From Gammaproteobacteria bacterium (GTDB lineage Bacteria > Pseudomonadota > Gammaproteobacteria > Steroidobacterales > SZUA-146), in NCBI GenBank assembly GCA_003228965.1, contig QIGP01000076.1, positions 1 to 15,918 of the forward strand: DNA of 15,918 nt, given 5' to 3'. Below the pieces are notes generated by a model that was given only the letters and a program-made list of their open reading frames with translations, ran no database searches and was not told the DNA's origin. Both the position numbers and the translations under genes were made by a program. Position 1 is the first letter of the stretch, and each line of letters starts with the position of its first letter. Shown one piece after another: positions 8,527 to 15,588 of the stretch.

Positions 8527-10017
8527 TTATTCCTTCCCGGAAGGTAATTTAGATACCAGCCTTAATGAAACCGTCAGCCCTTCGAGCTGATAGTGAGGTC
8601 TCAAAAAGAACTTCGATGAGTAGTATCCTGGATTACCTTCAATTTCTTCAACGACAACCTCAGCGCCTGCAAGCGGCTTTCTGGCTTTGTCAGACTGTGT
8701 CGCAGTAGCTGGATTATTCTCGACATATTGGCCAACCCAGTTGTTGAGCCAGGTTGACATGTCTGAGGCTTCTTTGAATGAACCAATCTTGTCACGCACG
8801 ATGCATTTCAAGTAGTGAGCAAAGCGACAGGTGGCAAACAGATACGGTAACCGCGCAGCCAAATTGGCGTTAGCCGTGGCATCCGGATCGTCGTACTCCG
8901 CCGGACGTTGCAGTGACTGTGCACCAATAAAGCAGGCCATATCCGTATTCTTGCGATGGAGCAGAGGCATAAATCCGCTCTTGGCCAGTTCCGCTTCCCG
9001 TCGGTCGCTGATGGCGATCTCTGTCGGGCATTTCATGTCAATGCCGCCGTCGTCGGTCGGGAATGCATGAGTCGGTAAATCTGTTACCAGACCACCCGAT
9101 TCCACGCCCCGTATTTGTGTACACCAACCAAACTCTTTAAACGCCTGGTTTACGTTCACAGCCATAGCGTAGGCCGAGTTGGACCAGCAGTATTTCTGGT
9201 GATCGGCTGACCCTGTGTCTTCTTCAAACTCAAACTCTTCAACCGGGTCAGTTTTTGCCCCATAAGGATGGCGCGCCAAGAACCGGGGCATTGCCATTGC
9301 GAGATATCGAGCGTCATCAGAATCGCGTAGTGAATTCCACGCCGCATAATCCGGGGTTGAGAAGATTTTTGTCAGATCACGAGGGTTGGCAAGTTCCTGC
9401 CACGAATCCATACCCATTAATGCAGGTGACGCACCGCTAATGAAAGGTGCGTGAGAGGCCGCAGCAATCTGTGCCAGGCCGCCCAGCATTTCGACGTCCG
9501 GTGGACTGTGGTCAAAATGATAGTCGCCAACAAGGCACCCGTACGGTTCACCACCAAACTGGCCGTACTCTTCTTCGTAGATTTTCTTGAACAGCGGGCT
9601 TTGATCCCACGCAGTGCCCTTGAATTTTTTCAAGGTCTTGCCAACATCTTTCTTGGAAATGTTCAAGACGCGAATCTTAAGCAGCTCATCGGTCTCGGTA
9701 TTGTTCACCAAGTGGTGTAGCCCACGCCAGCTGCCTTCAAGCTTTTGAAATTCTTCGTTGTGAAGAATGTGATTGACCTGCTCGGTGAGTTTTTGATCAA
9801 TCTCCGCGATCATCGCGTTAATTGTTTCCACTACATCGGCTGACACCACTGTGGTTTCGCGCAGCGCCTGTTCGGCAAGTGTAGCAACGGCTGCTTCAAC
9901 TGCCTCTCTGGCACGCGCACTTTTGGGTTTAAATTCTTTCTCCAATAACGCAGAGAAGTCATTGGCCTCGATACTCTCTGTTTCGCCTCCGGCCTGAGCG
10001 CTTTCTTTTTCAGCCAT
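8527..10017 (-). CDS. tssC: TssC/VipB, large T6SS sheath subunit
   Basis: This 496-residue protein pairs with TssB to form the contractile sheath around the Hcp tube. Signatures include EFQKLEGSWRGLHHLV (89-104), LLKIRVLNI (112-120), YGCLVGDYHFDHSPPDVEML (159-178) and a C-terminal segment GNPGYYSSKFFLRPHYQLEG (split from SLRLVSKLP), all typical of the family. The extended N-terminus of about 60 residues is charged and helical. In TagJ-class systems ClpV recognition is shared with TagJ and TssB and does not rest on the TssC N-terminus alone (family knowledge). ATG sits two bases after the tssB stop behind GGGGAGA, giving tight coupling to tssB. Confidence 0.97.
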   Translation of the reverse strand: MAEKESAQAGGETESIEANDFSALLEKEFKPKSARAREAVEAAVATLAEQALRETTVVSADVVETINAMIAEIDQKLTEQVNHILHNEEFQKLEGSWRGLHHLVNNTETDELLKIRVLNISKKDVGKTLKKFKGTAWDQSPLFKKIYEEEYGQFGGEPYGCLVGDYHFDHSPPDVEMLGGLAQIAAASHAPFISGASPALMGMDSWQELANPRDLTKIFSTPDYAAWNSLRDSDDARYLAMAMPRFLARHPYGAKTDPVEEFEFEEDTGSADHQKYCWSNSAYAMAVNVNQAFKEFGWCTQIRGVESGGLVTDLPTHAFPTDDGGIDMKCPTEIAISDRREAELAKSGFMPLLHRKNTDMACFIGAQSLQRPAEYDDPDATANANLAARLPYLFATCRFAHYLKCIVRDKIGSFKEASDMSTWLNNWVGQYVENNPATATQSDKARKPLAGAEVVVEEIEGNPGYYSSKFFLRPHYQLEGLTVSLRLVSKLPSGKE

Positions 10018-10019
10018 GC

Positions 10020-10544
10020 TTATTTCTCCCCACCTGTATCATCACCACTATCTGGACTCGCTTCTGAAGCTAATGCCTGCAGTAACGAAGGATCTTCTAA
10101 AGCCTTGGCTATCAGTTCTTCCGCATTCGCTTTGCCATCCATATACGTGACCAGGTTGGAAAGTTGCGTGCGCGCTTCTAACAGTTTGTTCAGCGAACCT
10201 ACTTTGCGCGCTATCGCAGCGGGAGAAAAATCGTCCATACTCTCGAAAGTGATATCGACGCTAAGTTCGCCTTCACCGGTAAGCGTGTTCGGAACACGAA
10301 AGGCCGCTCGAGGTTTCGACGATTTGAGTCGATCATCAAAATTATCAACATCAATTTCCAAAAACTTCCTGTCGCCAACCTGAGGCAATGCGTCTTCCGG
10401 ATTTCCCGACAAATCTGCCATCACACCCATTACGAACGGCACCTGCACTTTCTTTTCGGCGCCGTATACTTCTACGTCGTATTCAATCTGAACGCGAGGT
10501 GCGCGATTACGTGCAATAAATTTCTGGCTGCTCTTCTTGGCCAT
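10020..10544 (-). CDS. tssB: TssB/VipA, small T6SS sheath subunit
   Basis: I place the start at ATG 10542-10544 (174 residues), because AAGGAG lies seven bases upstream and the protein then begins MAKKSSQKF as in the family. The longer frame to 10619 adds 25 non-family residues. Hallmarks are NRAPRVQIEYDVE (13-25), VPFVMGVMADLSG (36-47 region), RKFLEID (59-65), DFSPAAIARKV (105-115) and YMDGK (134-138). TssB forms the protofilament heterodimer with TssC. The acidic, Ser/Gly-rich tail (162-174) is normal. It is preceded by a 121-base leader with two inverted repeats and followed almost directly by tssC. Confidence 0.97.
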   Translation of the reverse strand: MAKKSSQKFIARNRAPRVQIEYDVEVYGAEKKVQVPFVMGVMADLSGNPEDALPQVGDRKFLEIDVDNFDDRLKSSKPRAAFRVPNTLTGEGELSVDITFESMDDFSPAAIARKVGSLNKLLEARTQLSNLVTYMDGKANAEELIAKALEDPSLLQALASEASPDSGDDTGGEK

Positions 10545-10665
10545 TCTGTGCTCCTTAGGTTGTGCGCTGAAAAATAACGACAGCGCAGCGTTTAACGGTT
10601 TGTCTAACGTGCAGATCATCCATTGTGTTTAACACAAGGGATATTCCAAAATCTTAACCGGGACT
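10545..10665 (-). promoter_or_regulatory. tssA-tssB leader with two inverted repeats
   Basis: This gap contains a perfect odd-centred palindrome, TTGTGTTTAACACAA, at 10623-10637 flanked by CC and GGG. It also contains a GCGCTG / CAGCGC stem at 10564-10569 and 10581-10586 with an 11-base loop, just upstream of the tssB ribosome site at 10551-10556. The palindrome could be an operator or an RNA hairpin after tssA; the second stem could influence tssB translation. No clear internal promoter was seen. Confidence 0.4.
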
Positions 10666-11691
10666 TCAAGTGTCGTCGGGGCCCCGAATATTTTCGGCTT
10701 CCCCCAGCCCCCCTGGTGTCAGTGTTCGCATGATGTCCATGAAATCCATATTCACCAGTTTCCGCGCCCGCATCAGTAAAATTGGGACTGGACTGGACGG
10801 TTCTGAGCGTCGATAGAATTCACAAATCTGATCTAACACCCGAACTACATCTTCGCGGTTTTGTACGGAACCCGATATACCGCCCTGCTGCTCAGCTGTC
10901 GCTTCATCGCCCTCAACAACTGAACCTTCTACAATAACACCACGGCGCTGCAAAATTTCATTTATGCCACCCAGTACCTGCGTCAGAAATTTACTGAGGG
11001 CGTTAAGGTCCGGCGTTTCGGTTAGCGGAATATGTTCCGCTATAGCCGTGTTAATACCTTCGACCGCGTCAGAGGCTGCTTTAATCGCATCTGCTGTCGA
11101 CTGTAATTCTTCAAGTTCAATTTGCATAAACGCGGCTTCAATAATCGCCGCGCTCGGTGGCTCTCCTTCATAGTTTGCAGGAAGGCTTACTTCGCCGGAC
11201 GCAATATCCATGTCTCGTTTGGAAAACGCGCCAACTCCTTTGGCTTCCACAATCGTAATGTGCTGACACGAACCCAGGGCGCCATCTTCGTTGCCCAGAC
11301 TGCCTATGATGTTCACTCGCATAATCGGATCGTTGTTATCATCCGGATCCAGGTTGGGATGAAAATCGGTCCAGTATGTTTTGATCAGTCCTTCGACCGC
11401 TTGAAGTCCAGAGGCAAATCCTGTCCAACCCTCCGTGTGCAAAGCCGCCTGAGTAAGATACGCGACGGCCCTCAAGTCTTTGCTACTGGCCAGTATCTCA
11501 ATGGCATTTTTCTTTACGGTGCGCCAATCCGGGGGCTCCGCAGCCTTTACAGAGTCACCCATCTCCTGCGCTTCTTTGCCTTCGGAAGCTCTTTCCATTT
11601 CCTGAAAGAGCGAGTCATATTCCATATCGGCACCGCAAGGCTCATCCACAGATACCTCTGCCAAAAGATCAGCCGCATTAAAGCTGCTCAC
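10666..11691 (-). CDS. tssA: TssA (ImpA N-domain), T6SS assembly protein
   Basis: This 341-residue protein begins with GTG at 11689-11691, preceded by a GAGAG-type site. The next ATG (residue 23) would cut into the conserved N-terminal motif, so GTG is preferred. The ImpA N-terminal domain is clear: VSVDEPCGADMEYDSLF (13-29), PPDWRTVKKNAIEILASSKDL (split at 53-73), then LRAVAYLTQAALHTEGWTG. The C-terminal part carries REDVVRVLDQICEFYRRSEP (about 279-298) and SSPVPILLMRARKLVNMDF (299-317), the short C-terminal domain of the HSI-1-type TssA. TssA organises tube and sheath priming and stabilises baseplate or sheath ends. It is the first gene of the operon and is transcribed from the 11692-11790 region. 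Confidence 0.95.
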   Translation of the reverse strand: MSSFNAADLLAEVSVDEPCGADMEYDSLFQEMERASEGKEAQEMGDSVKAAEPPDWRTVKKNAIEILASSKDLRAVAYLTQAALHTEGWTGFASGLQAVEGLIKTYWTDFHPNLDPDDNNDPIMRVNIIGSLGNEDGALGSCQHITIVEAKGVGAFSKRDMDIASGEVSLPANYEGEPPSAAIIEAAFMQIELEELQSTADAIKAASDAVEGINTAIAEHIPLTETPDLNALSKFLTQVLGGINEILQRRGVIVEGSVVEGDEATAEQQGGISGSVQNREDVVRVLDQICEFYRRSEPSSPVPILLMRARKLVNMDFMDIMRTLTPGGLGEAENIRGPDDT

Positions 11692-11753
11692 AGGCTCTCA
11701 ACTTTCAGAGTGTTTTTTTTCATTATTGTTTACATTCGTGGATGACTTACCAT

Positions 11754-11783
11754 AGTGTAGTCTGTAAAAGTTGCCATAATCAA
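11754..11783 (-). promoter_or_regulatory. Candidate sigma70 promoter of the T6SS operon
   Basis: Reading the minus strand, TTGATT at 11783-11778 and TACACT at 11759-11754 are separated by 18 bases, each matching the -35 and -10 consensus at four of six positions. Transcription would begin near 11747, leaving a leader of about 55 bases before the tssA GTG. An A-run at 11712-11720 on the minus strand lies in that leader. This is a by-eye match only. Confidence 0.35.
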
Positions 11784-11840
11784 GTGGTTGGCCTAATCAA
11801 AATGCTGCATCGCGTCGTTATGCTGAGGTTTTGACTAGAT

Positions 11841-11999
11841 ATGACGATCTCAAACGAATTGCTGACAGCTCGGGTGACGAAAATTCAACCGACTTTAAGA
11901 CCGATTGAACCGGATACTCGAGTTGGCCACCTTCTATTAGAGACTTTTTCGCTGCCGCAAAGTCCAGATCAGCTAATTTCTTACTTCCGTCCGTCGTAA
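11841..11999 (+). CDS. Possible small protein of 52 residues, divergent from tssA
   Basis: An open frame from ATG 11841 to TAA 11997-11999 encodes 52 residues starting MTISNELLTARV and containing PIEPDTRVGHLLLETFSLPQ (split from SPDQLISYF). A GAGG lies about 12 bases upstream, too far for a convincing ribosome site. The composition is protein-like, with leucines spaced as in amphipathic helices, and not the biased composition of random noncoding frames. It could be a genuine small protein, or the N-terminal remnant of a longer gene cut off by later rearrangement. I do not recognise a family. Existence as a gene is uncertain. Confidence 0.25.
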   Translation: MTISNELLTARVTKIQPTLRPIEPDTRVGHLLLETFSLPQSPDQLISYFRPS

Positions 12000-12176
12000 T
12001 AGATGCCAGTTAAACAACTAGTTACTCGAACAGATCAAGCTGGCGCGTCATTAGCATTTTGGTGCCTAATACCAATTTTGGCGGCACTACGTGGACGTTT
12101 TTTGTAACGACATCTTAACCTGAAATAAACCCGGTACGAATGGCACTAATTTGAGCTTGTGTGAAGGCCTTAACTT

Positions 12177-12200
12177 CGTCATTGCGAGTGCGCAATGACG
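12177..12200. repeat. Perfect hairpin CGTCATTGCG / CGCAATGACG
   Basis: A ten-base perfect inverted repeat with loop AGTG. The arms are the same ATTGCG-type ends as the larger units, so it looks like a minimal derivative in which the interior was lost. A diverged counterpart (CACTGCGAGTGCGAAGG on the minus strand) lies at about 13830-13847 in cluster 2. Confidence 0.8.
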
Positions 12201-12214
12201 GGGTAGTGGGTTAG

Positions 12215-12327
12215 GTCATTGCGAGCCCGAAGGGCGCGGCAATCTCTTAACGTAACATGACCTTACTAATTGAATCCAAAACAACCTGATGGAGATTGCC
12301 ACACCCGCTTTGCGGGTTCGCAATGAC
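12215..12327. repeat. 113-base palindromic unit A
   Basis: The unit begins GTCATTGCGAGCCCGAAGG and ends GCGGGTTCGCAATGAC. The outer arms pair (GTCATTGCGA with TCGCAATGAC, and GGCAATCTC with GAGATTGCC), and each arm holds its own small hairpin (GCCC-GAA-GGGC, and CCCGC-TTT-GCGGG). A central spacer of about 45 bases carries ATTGAATCCA. By eye it differs from unit C at about 12 of 113 positions with no length difference. Confidence 0.85.
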
Positions 12328-12342
12328 GGGGTAGAGGGTTAC

Positions 12343-12406
12343 GTCATTGCGAGCCCGAAGGGCGCGGCAATCTCTTGCCACACCCGCTTTGCGGGTTCGC
12401 AATGAC
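12343..12406. repeat. 64-base deleted palindromic unit B
   Basis: It has the same two arms as unit A, but the central spacer is gone: GGCAATCTC runs straight into TTGCCACACCCGC. It is an internal-deletion derivative sitting 15 bases from unit A, separated by GGGGTAGAGGGTTAC. Confidence 0.85.
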
Positions 12407-12467
12407 GAAGTGTTGTTTACATATACAAGCTTAAACTTAGTGTCATTCAAACCCGGCACGTTTCCAA

Positions 12468-13295
12468 CTAACTAAAAGCACGCGAGCCAAGCGCTTTCAG
12501 TCCATTCACCAGCAAATACAGAAACAGAATTGGAACAACTATCGTTTGGAGCACGAAAATGACGATGAGGTTAATAATGTGTTCGCTGGCGTTTGATAGT
12601 CGGTCGCGGAATTGCTCGAGCTTTTCGGTTACATTAACGCGATCGAGAGAGTCATCGAGAAACGTACCTATCTTGTCACGCAAAGACTGATCTGCCACTG
12701 GTTGCGGTGGCCTGCTCTGTTCACTTATTTCACTAATTTCAACAGTGGTCGCTTCGAGGGCAAGCGTAGCCGCGTTGTGTTCTTGTTCCAGGAACGTATC
12801 AAAGACCAGACTCGAGCCGATAATGATCAACGGCAGTGCAAAGCGAAAGGCGACGGCCACTAGCACCAGCCGCAGACCCACTTTGTTCCAGCGACTGGCT
12901 TTTGGCGCCCAGAGCGTTACAAGCAGCAGCACAACCGACAACAACAGAAAAAGACTCACTCCCCACCACTTACTAATGTTGAGTAAGATATTCTGTAACC
13001 CAAGTGCACTGGTCGCTACGAGCATCACCGCCGAAAAACGTTCGATCAGATCGTTAACCGGATCCAGGATTTGACCCACGCTAAAATTCACACCGACACC
13101 CGCAGGCTCAATGGCAACTTCCGTTCCCTGCGCTACAGAAACGACACCGTTTAACGTACGGGCCACAGCGAATGTAACCAGTGCTCGCTGAAACGCCTTC
13201 TCAGCCGCTTCTTCCCCGAACGTGTCGAGATGTCCGGTTGCAGCTGCCAACACGGCGAGCAGGCATACTAGGGTGAGTGCCAGTTTTCGGTTCAT
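12468..13295 (-). CDS. Multi-pass membrane protein of unknown function
   Basis: This 275-residue protein starts with a signal-like hydrophobic helix (about 5-20). Further membrane segments are likely at about 88-107, 112-130, 141-165 and 240-266. The segment between the first two is conserved-looking and probably periplasmic: RTLNGVVSVAQGTEVAIEP (46-64), then GVNFSVGQILDPVNDLIERF (68-87, split here). Between segments four and five is a charged, coiled-coil-like stretch (about 168-238). I recall similar uncharacterised proteins in gammaproteobacteria but cannot name a function. The ribosome site is weak. Unusually, the gene is enclosed by the two inverted repeat clusters. No transposase or recombinase motif is present, so it would be cargo or a bystander. 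Confidence 0.85.
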   Translation of the reverse strand: MNRKLALTLVCLLAVLAAATGHLDTFGEEAAEKAFQRALVTFAVARTLNGVVSVAQGTEVAIEPAGVGVNFSVGQILDPVNDLIERFSAVMLVATSALGLQNILLNISKWWGVSLFLLLSVVLLLVTLWAPKASRWNKVGLRLVLVAVAFRFALPLIIIGSSLVFDTFLEQEHNAATLALEATTVEISEISEQSRPPQPVADQSLRDKIGTFLDDSLDRVNVTEKLEQFRDRLSNASEHIINLIVIFVLQTIVVPILFLYLLVNGLKALGSRAFS

Positions 13296-13585
13296 CAGAA
13301 GAGTCTAGCCCAATCTGGCCGCTTAGTCGTGGGTGTGACGATGCGTTCTACCTTGATACCGCAGTCTCTGGTAACTGGGCGACTGGGACTCCCCCGGTAC
13401 GGCGGACACTTCTTCGGCTAAATGGAATTACCTCACTCATACGGACACGTTAAACTGCGTTTTGAGTTTTGCTCAATCCGCACCAGGGCTCGATGTCTTT
13501 GCAAGAGAAAAGGCGTGAGATTTATTTTAATCCAAAGAAGAATCGGTTGAGATATCTACACAGTCGTATTTGCATGGAATTAATA
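13296..13585. other. Intergenic region with a possible insertion remnant
   Basis: Upstream of the membrane protein gene. Besides the 30-codon remnant at 13348-13440 it contains two GTGTCCG-type words on the minus strand that might be element ends. From 13441 to 13585 I see nothing recognisable. No convincing promoter for the membrane protein gene was found. Confidence 0.4.
13348..13440 (-). pseudogene. Possible transposase N-terminal remnant (30 codons)
   Basis: The frame from ATG 13440 to TAG 13348 reads MSEVIPFSRRSVRRTGGVPV followed by AQLPETAVSR. A start of the MSEVIPF-basic type is reminiscent of small transposase subunits of insertion sequences, but the match is from memory and short. 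No ribosome site precedes it, and no inverted ends or target duplications could be confirmed. It may simply be a chance frame. Confidence 0.15.
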
Positions 13586-13950
13586 TGAACCTGACACGAA
13601 TGGCACTTACTTGGCACACAAATGACACTGTGGGCTTCAGTCGCGATTGAGTAGTGGAAAAAACGATTCATCGTTGCGATTCTGAAAGCGGGTGTAACAA
13701 CCGTAACCCCGTCATTGCGAATCCGCGAAGCGGGTGTGGCAATCTCCACCAGGTTGCTATGGATTCAATCAGTTAAGCCACGTGACGTTAAGAGATTGCC
13801 GCGCCCTTCGGGCTCGCAAAGACGTAACCCCTTCGCACTCGCAGTGACGACGTGAAGGGTTCTATACAATCTCCTTCGGTCTCATTACCACACAATCACG
13901 CACCACCACTCTCGCCAATGCTCAAAATTAGTACCATTCGAACCTGACCC
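13585..13950. repeat. Repeat cluster 2 (MITE/REP-like), right of the membrane protein gene
   Basis: About 365 bases bounded by ACACGAATGGCACTTAC at 13595-13611 and, on the opposite strand, GGTTCGAATGGTACTAATT near 13927-13945. Read on the minus strand it has the same order as cluster 1: end motif, diverged small hairpin (about 13830-13847), 113-base unit (C), partial unit (13674-13700), end motif. An additional sequence at about 13853-13920 has no clear match in cluster 1. Confidence 0.75.
13711..13823. repeat. 113-base palindromic unit C (inverted relative to A)
   Basis: It starts GTCATTGCGAATCCGCGAAG and ends GGGCTCGCAAAGAC. Its reverse complement aligns to unit A end to end with the same length and about 12 mismatches by eye. 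Of these, about nine fall in the central spacer. The arms are better conserved, as expected if structure is under selection or the copies are recent. Confidence 0.85.
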
Positions 13951-13975
13951 CTTTGTCCGCACAATCGCCGGACAT

Positions 13976-14767
13976 TCAGGGCCGACGATTAGGCAGAGAC
14001 ACCAACTGCCAGTCGAAGGTCAGTGGCTCAGCGTCCAGGTTTTGCAGGAGTTGCTTGCAGGCCAGTTGCAGCTCAACATCATCCTCAGCGCGCTCACGCA
14101 TGAAGTAGGCAATGACATTTTGGTGATCTTTTATCTCTACCAGCCAGGTCGCCGGCAGATGCGTTCTGGCCGCCTTCAATGTGTTGAGCAAGGCGTTCTG
14201 ATCGGTGTGCAGTAAATTCATCACGCAAACACCCCCCGGCGACAGGCAGCGCACTATGTCGGCGAAAAAACTGCTACGTCCAACACAGGCCGCTGACTGA
14301 TCCTCGCAAAACAAGTCGCCCAACACCAGATCATAGTTACCAGATGCGTTTGCTATGAACTGTTCCGCGTCCTGCTCGTAGACAACTTGATCGTCAGGCA
14401 GAAAAAAGTGCTCCTTTGCTGTAGCGACAACCCGTGAATCCACCTCAACACTGTCTACCGCCAAATGCGCAAAGCCAGTCCGCAGACAGCGCTCAATGGC
14501 ACCGCCACCCAGGCCCAGATTCAGCAGCCGAGTCCGGCCTTTAGCAAAAGCCAGCCCCATCAGCATCAGAACAATGCTCGGGCTCAGCACTCGCGCAGGC
14601 GCACTGGTATCCACCAGCGACTGGATGGATGCATCCGCCATCTGCAGCCAGCGATATTGACCATGTTGCCTAACTTGCAGCTTGCCATCGGTGCCATCCA
14701 GCTCCTGCAGGGTGACGCAGTCGTCAGGCGACAGTTTCTGGATTTTGCTGATTAGCGATTCGGTCAT
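13976..14767 (-). CDS. Spermidine synthase-like class I methyltransferase-fold protein
   Basis: I place the start at ATG 14765-14767 (263 residues, MTESLISKIQ). The longer frame to 14785 needs TTG and adds six residues. The Rossmann-type nucleotide site is LLNLGLGGGAIERCL (81-95), followed by an acidic ribose-binding strand VEVDSRVVATAKEHF (107-121) and YEQDAEQFI (130-138). The chain has the layout of SpeE-like proteins of about 260 residues. However, the catalytic DxxDP-type loop of true spermidine synthases is replaced by GDLFCED (150-156), so the polyamine reaction is doubtful and a related transferase role is more likely. No speD-like gene is near. It stands alone, followed by repeat cluster 2. 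Confidence 0.8.
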   Translation of the reverse strand: MTESLISKIQKLSPDDCVTLQELDGTDGKLQVRQHGQYRWLQMADASIQSLVDTSAPARVLSPSIVLMLMGLAFAKGRTRLLNLGLGGGAIERCLRTGFAHLAVDSVEVDSRVVATAKEHFFLPDDQVVYEQDAEQFIANASGNYDLVLGDLFCEDQSAACVGRSSFFADIVRCLSPGGVCVMNLLHTDQNALLNTLKAARTHLPATWLVEIKDHQNVIAYFMRERAEDDVELQLACKQLLQNLDAEPLTFDWQLVSLPNRRP

Positions 14768-14840
14768 GATCGTGCAGTCCCACAATTTTTAATCGCCGAT
14801 GTTGGCAGTCGTAAGTCGGTGCCAGCTATAACTCAATAGC

Positions 14841-15257
14841 TTATATCATTACTTCCAACGAAATTTGTTCAAAGCACTCGATTCCTGACAGATTCGCGTT
14901 GCCGGCTAATAGTACTAACATTCTTGTGAAACACATCGATGATGTAGGAAAGAACGGCGTGGGCTGGCATTGTCGCAATCGAACCCAAACCGGCACCCTC
15001 CTCTCCACTCCCGATAGCCTCAACCGCGTGTGAGAGGCCCGAATAAACAGGCGAAATTTTAACGAATAGTAAGTATCAGCCCCGCGAAAGTGGCCCAGTT
15101 CGTGGCCGGTAATTCCCTTTATTTCTTCCAGCGTTAAAATTCTTGCCAAGGGTAATGACAAATGGAGAGTCTCTCCTTCCAATTTTGTATCGCCACCCAG
15201 AATATTGACATCGGCGCTCGTCACATAATTTAGGAGCCATTTTTTTCGTACTGACAA
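14841..15257 (-). pseudogene. Broken M48-type zinc metalloprotease fragment
   Basis: The frame encodes VTSADVNILGG, LEGETLHLSLPLARILTLEE and the zinc motif HELGH (codons at 15090-15104) followed by FRGADTYYS. This is the conserved core of membrane-associated M48 proteases. Near 15053-15061, in a TTAAAATTT run, the homology passes to another frame that reads KISPVYSGLSHAVEAIGSGE, then IATMPAHAVLSYIIDVFHKN and STISRQRES, before ending at TGA 14869-14871. No ATG start or N-terminal membrane region precedes it, and the C-terminal part is missing. The gene is therefore truncated at both ends and frameshifted. Sequencing error could explain the frameshift but not the missing ends. Confidence 0.75.
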
Positions 15258-15588
15258 ATTAAGGTTAAAAACAACGCTCTAAACAGTGAATTTGCATGAC
15301 CTGAAAGTAAGAAAATCTATCTTTTCAATTGCATGCAAGCGATCGGAGTGGCCGACCCCGTCCACCTCTCCTGGGCAAGGGCCTCTCTTTTTGTAGCAAA
15401 TTTTCTTACGGAACAATATATGCCGCGACATTAGCATTTCGCGTGAGCCATTTTTGTGACGTTTTCGGTATTCATAAGTACACCAGTCACAGGAGTTGGT
15501 TGAATCAAGTGTGTCATCTCCCACCTTTAATTGGCTCTTCGTGTCATTAGTTGCGATGCAATCGCACCGGCAGAAAAAGGAATTTAGT
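15258..15588. other. Intergenic region between the protease remnant and the right-end gene
   Basis: It contains a ten-base palindrome TTGCATGCAA at 15329-15338 and otherwise AT-rich sequence with no clear promoter or terminator. The minus-strand open frame crossing it overlaps the right-end gene and has no coding character. Confidence 0.4.

Larger units (their letters stand above)
11692..12126. other. Intergenic region upstream of tssA
   Basis: This stretch holds the candidate tssA promoter (11754-11783) and the small divergent frame (11841-11999). A short TTGGT / ACCAA inverted repeat lies at about 12059-12076, and a TTTTTT run at about 12098-12104 near CGTGGACG. The genes for FHA and phosphorylation control that sit next to tssA in HSI-1 are not here. 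Confidence 0.5.
12127..12461. repeat. Repeat cluster 1 (MITE/REP-like), left of the membrane protein gene
   Basis: About 335 bases bounded by inward-facing copies of a short motif: CGAATGGCACTAATTTGAGC at 12137-12156 and, on the opposite strand, TGAATGACACTAAGTTTAAG near 12431-12450. Inside are a perfect hairpin, a 113-base palindromic unit and a 64-base shortened unit. The order is the same, inverted, as in cluster 2 at 13585-13950. The cluster lies just downstream of the membrane protein gene stop and could also act as its transcription end. Confidence 0.8.

Noticed and set aside
12177..12406. Repeated GTCATTGCGAG words could suggest a CRISPR array
   Set aside because: The units are themselves palindromic, of unequal length (24, 113 and 64 bases), with no regular unique spacers and no cas genes.
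12247..12459. Minus-strand frame of 70 codons
   Set aside because: It is made of the palindromic units A and B of repeat cluster 1 and has no protein-like features.
13522..13749. Minus-strand frame of 75 codons
   Set aside because: It lies largely inside repeat cluster 2 and reads through palindromic repeat sequence.
13927..13950. GGTTCGAAT resembles the T-arm of a tRNA gene
   Set aside because: No acceptor, D-arm or anticodon arm can be folded around it, and the same word recurs as a repeat end motif.
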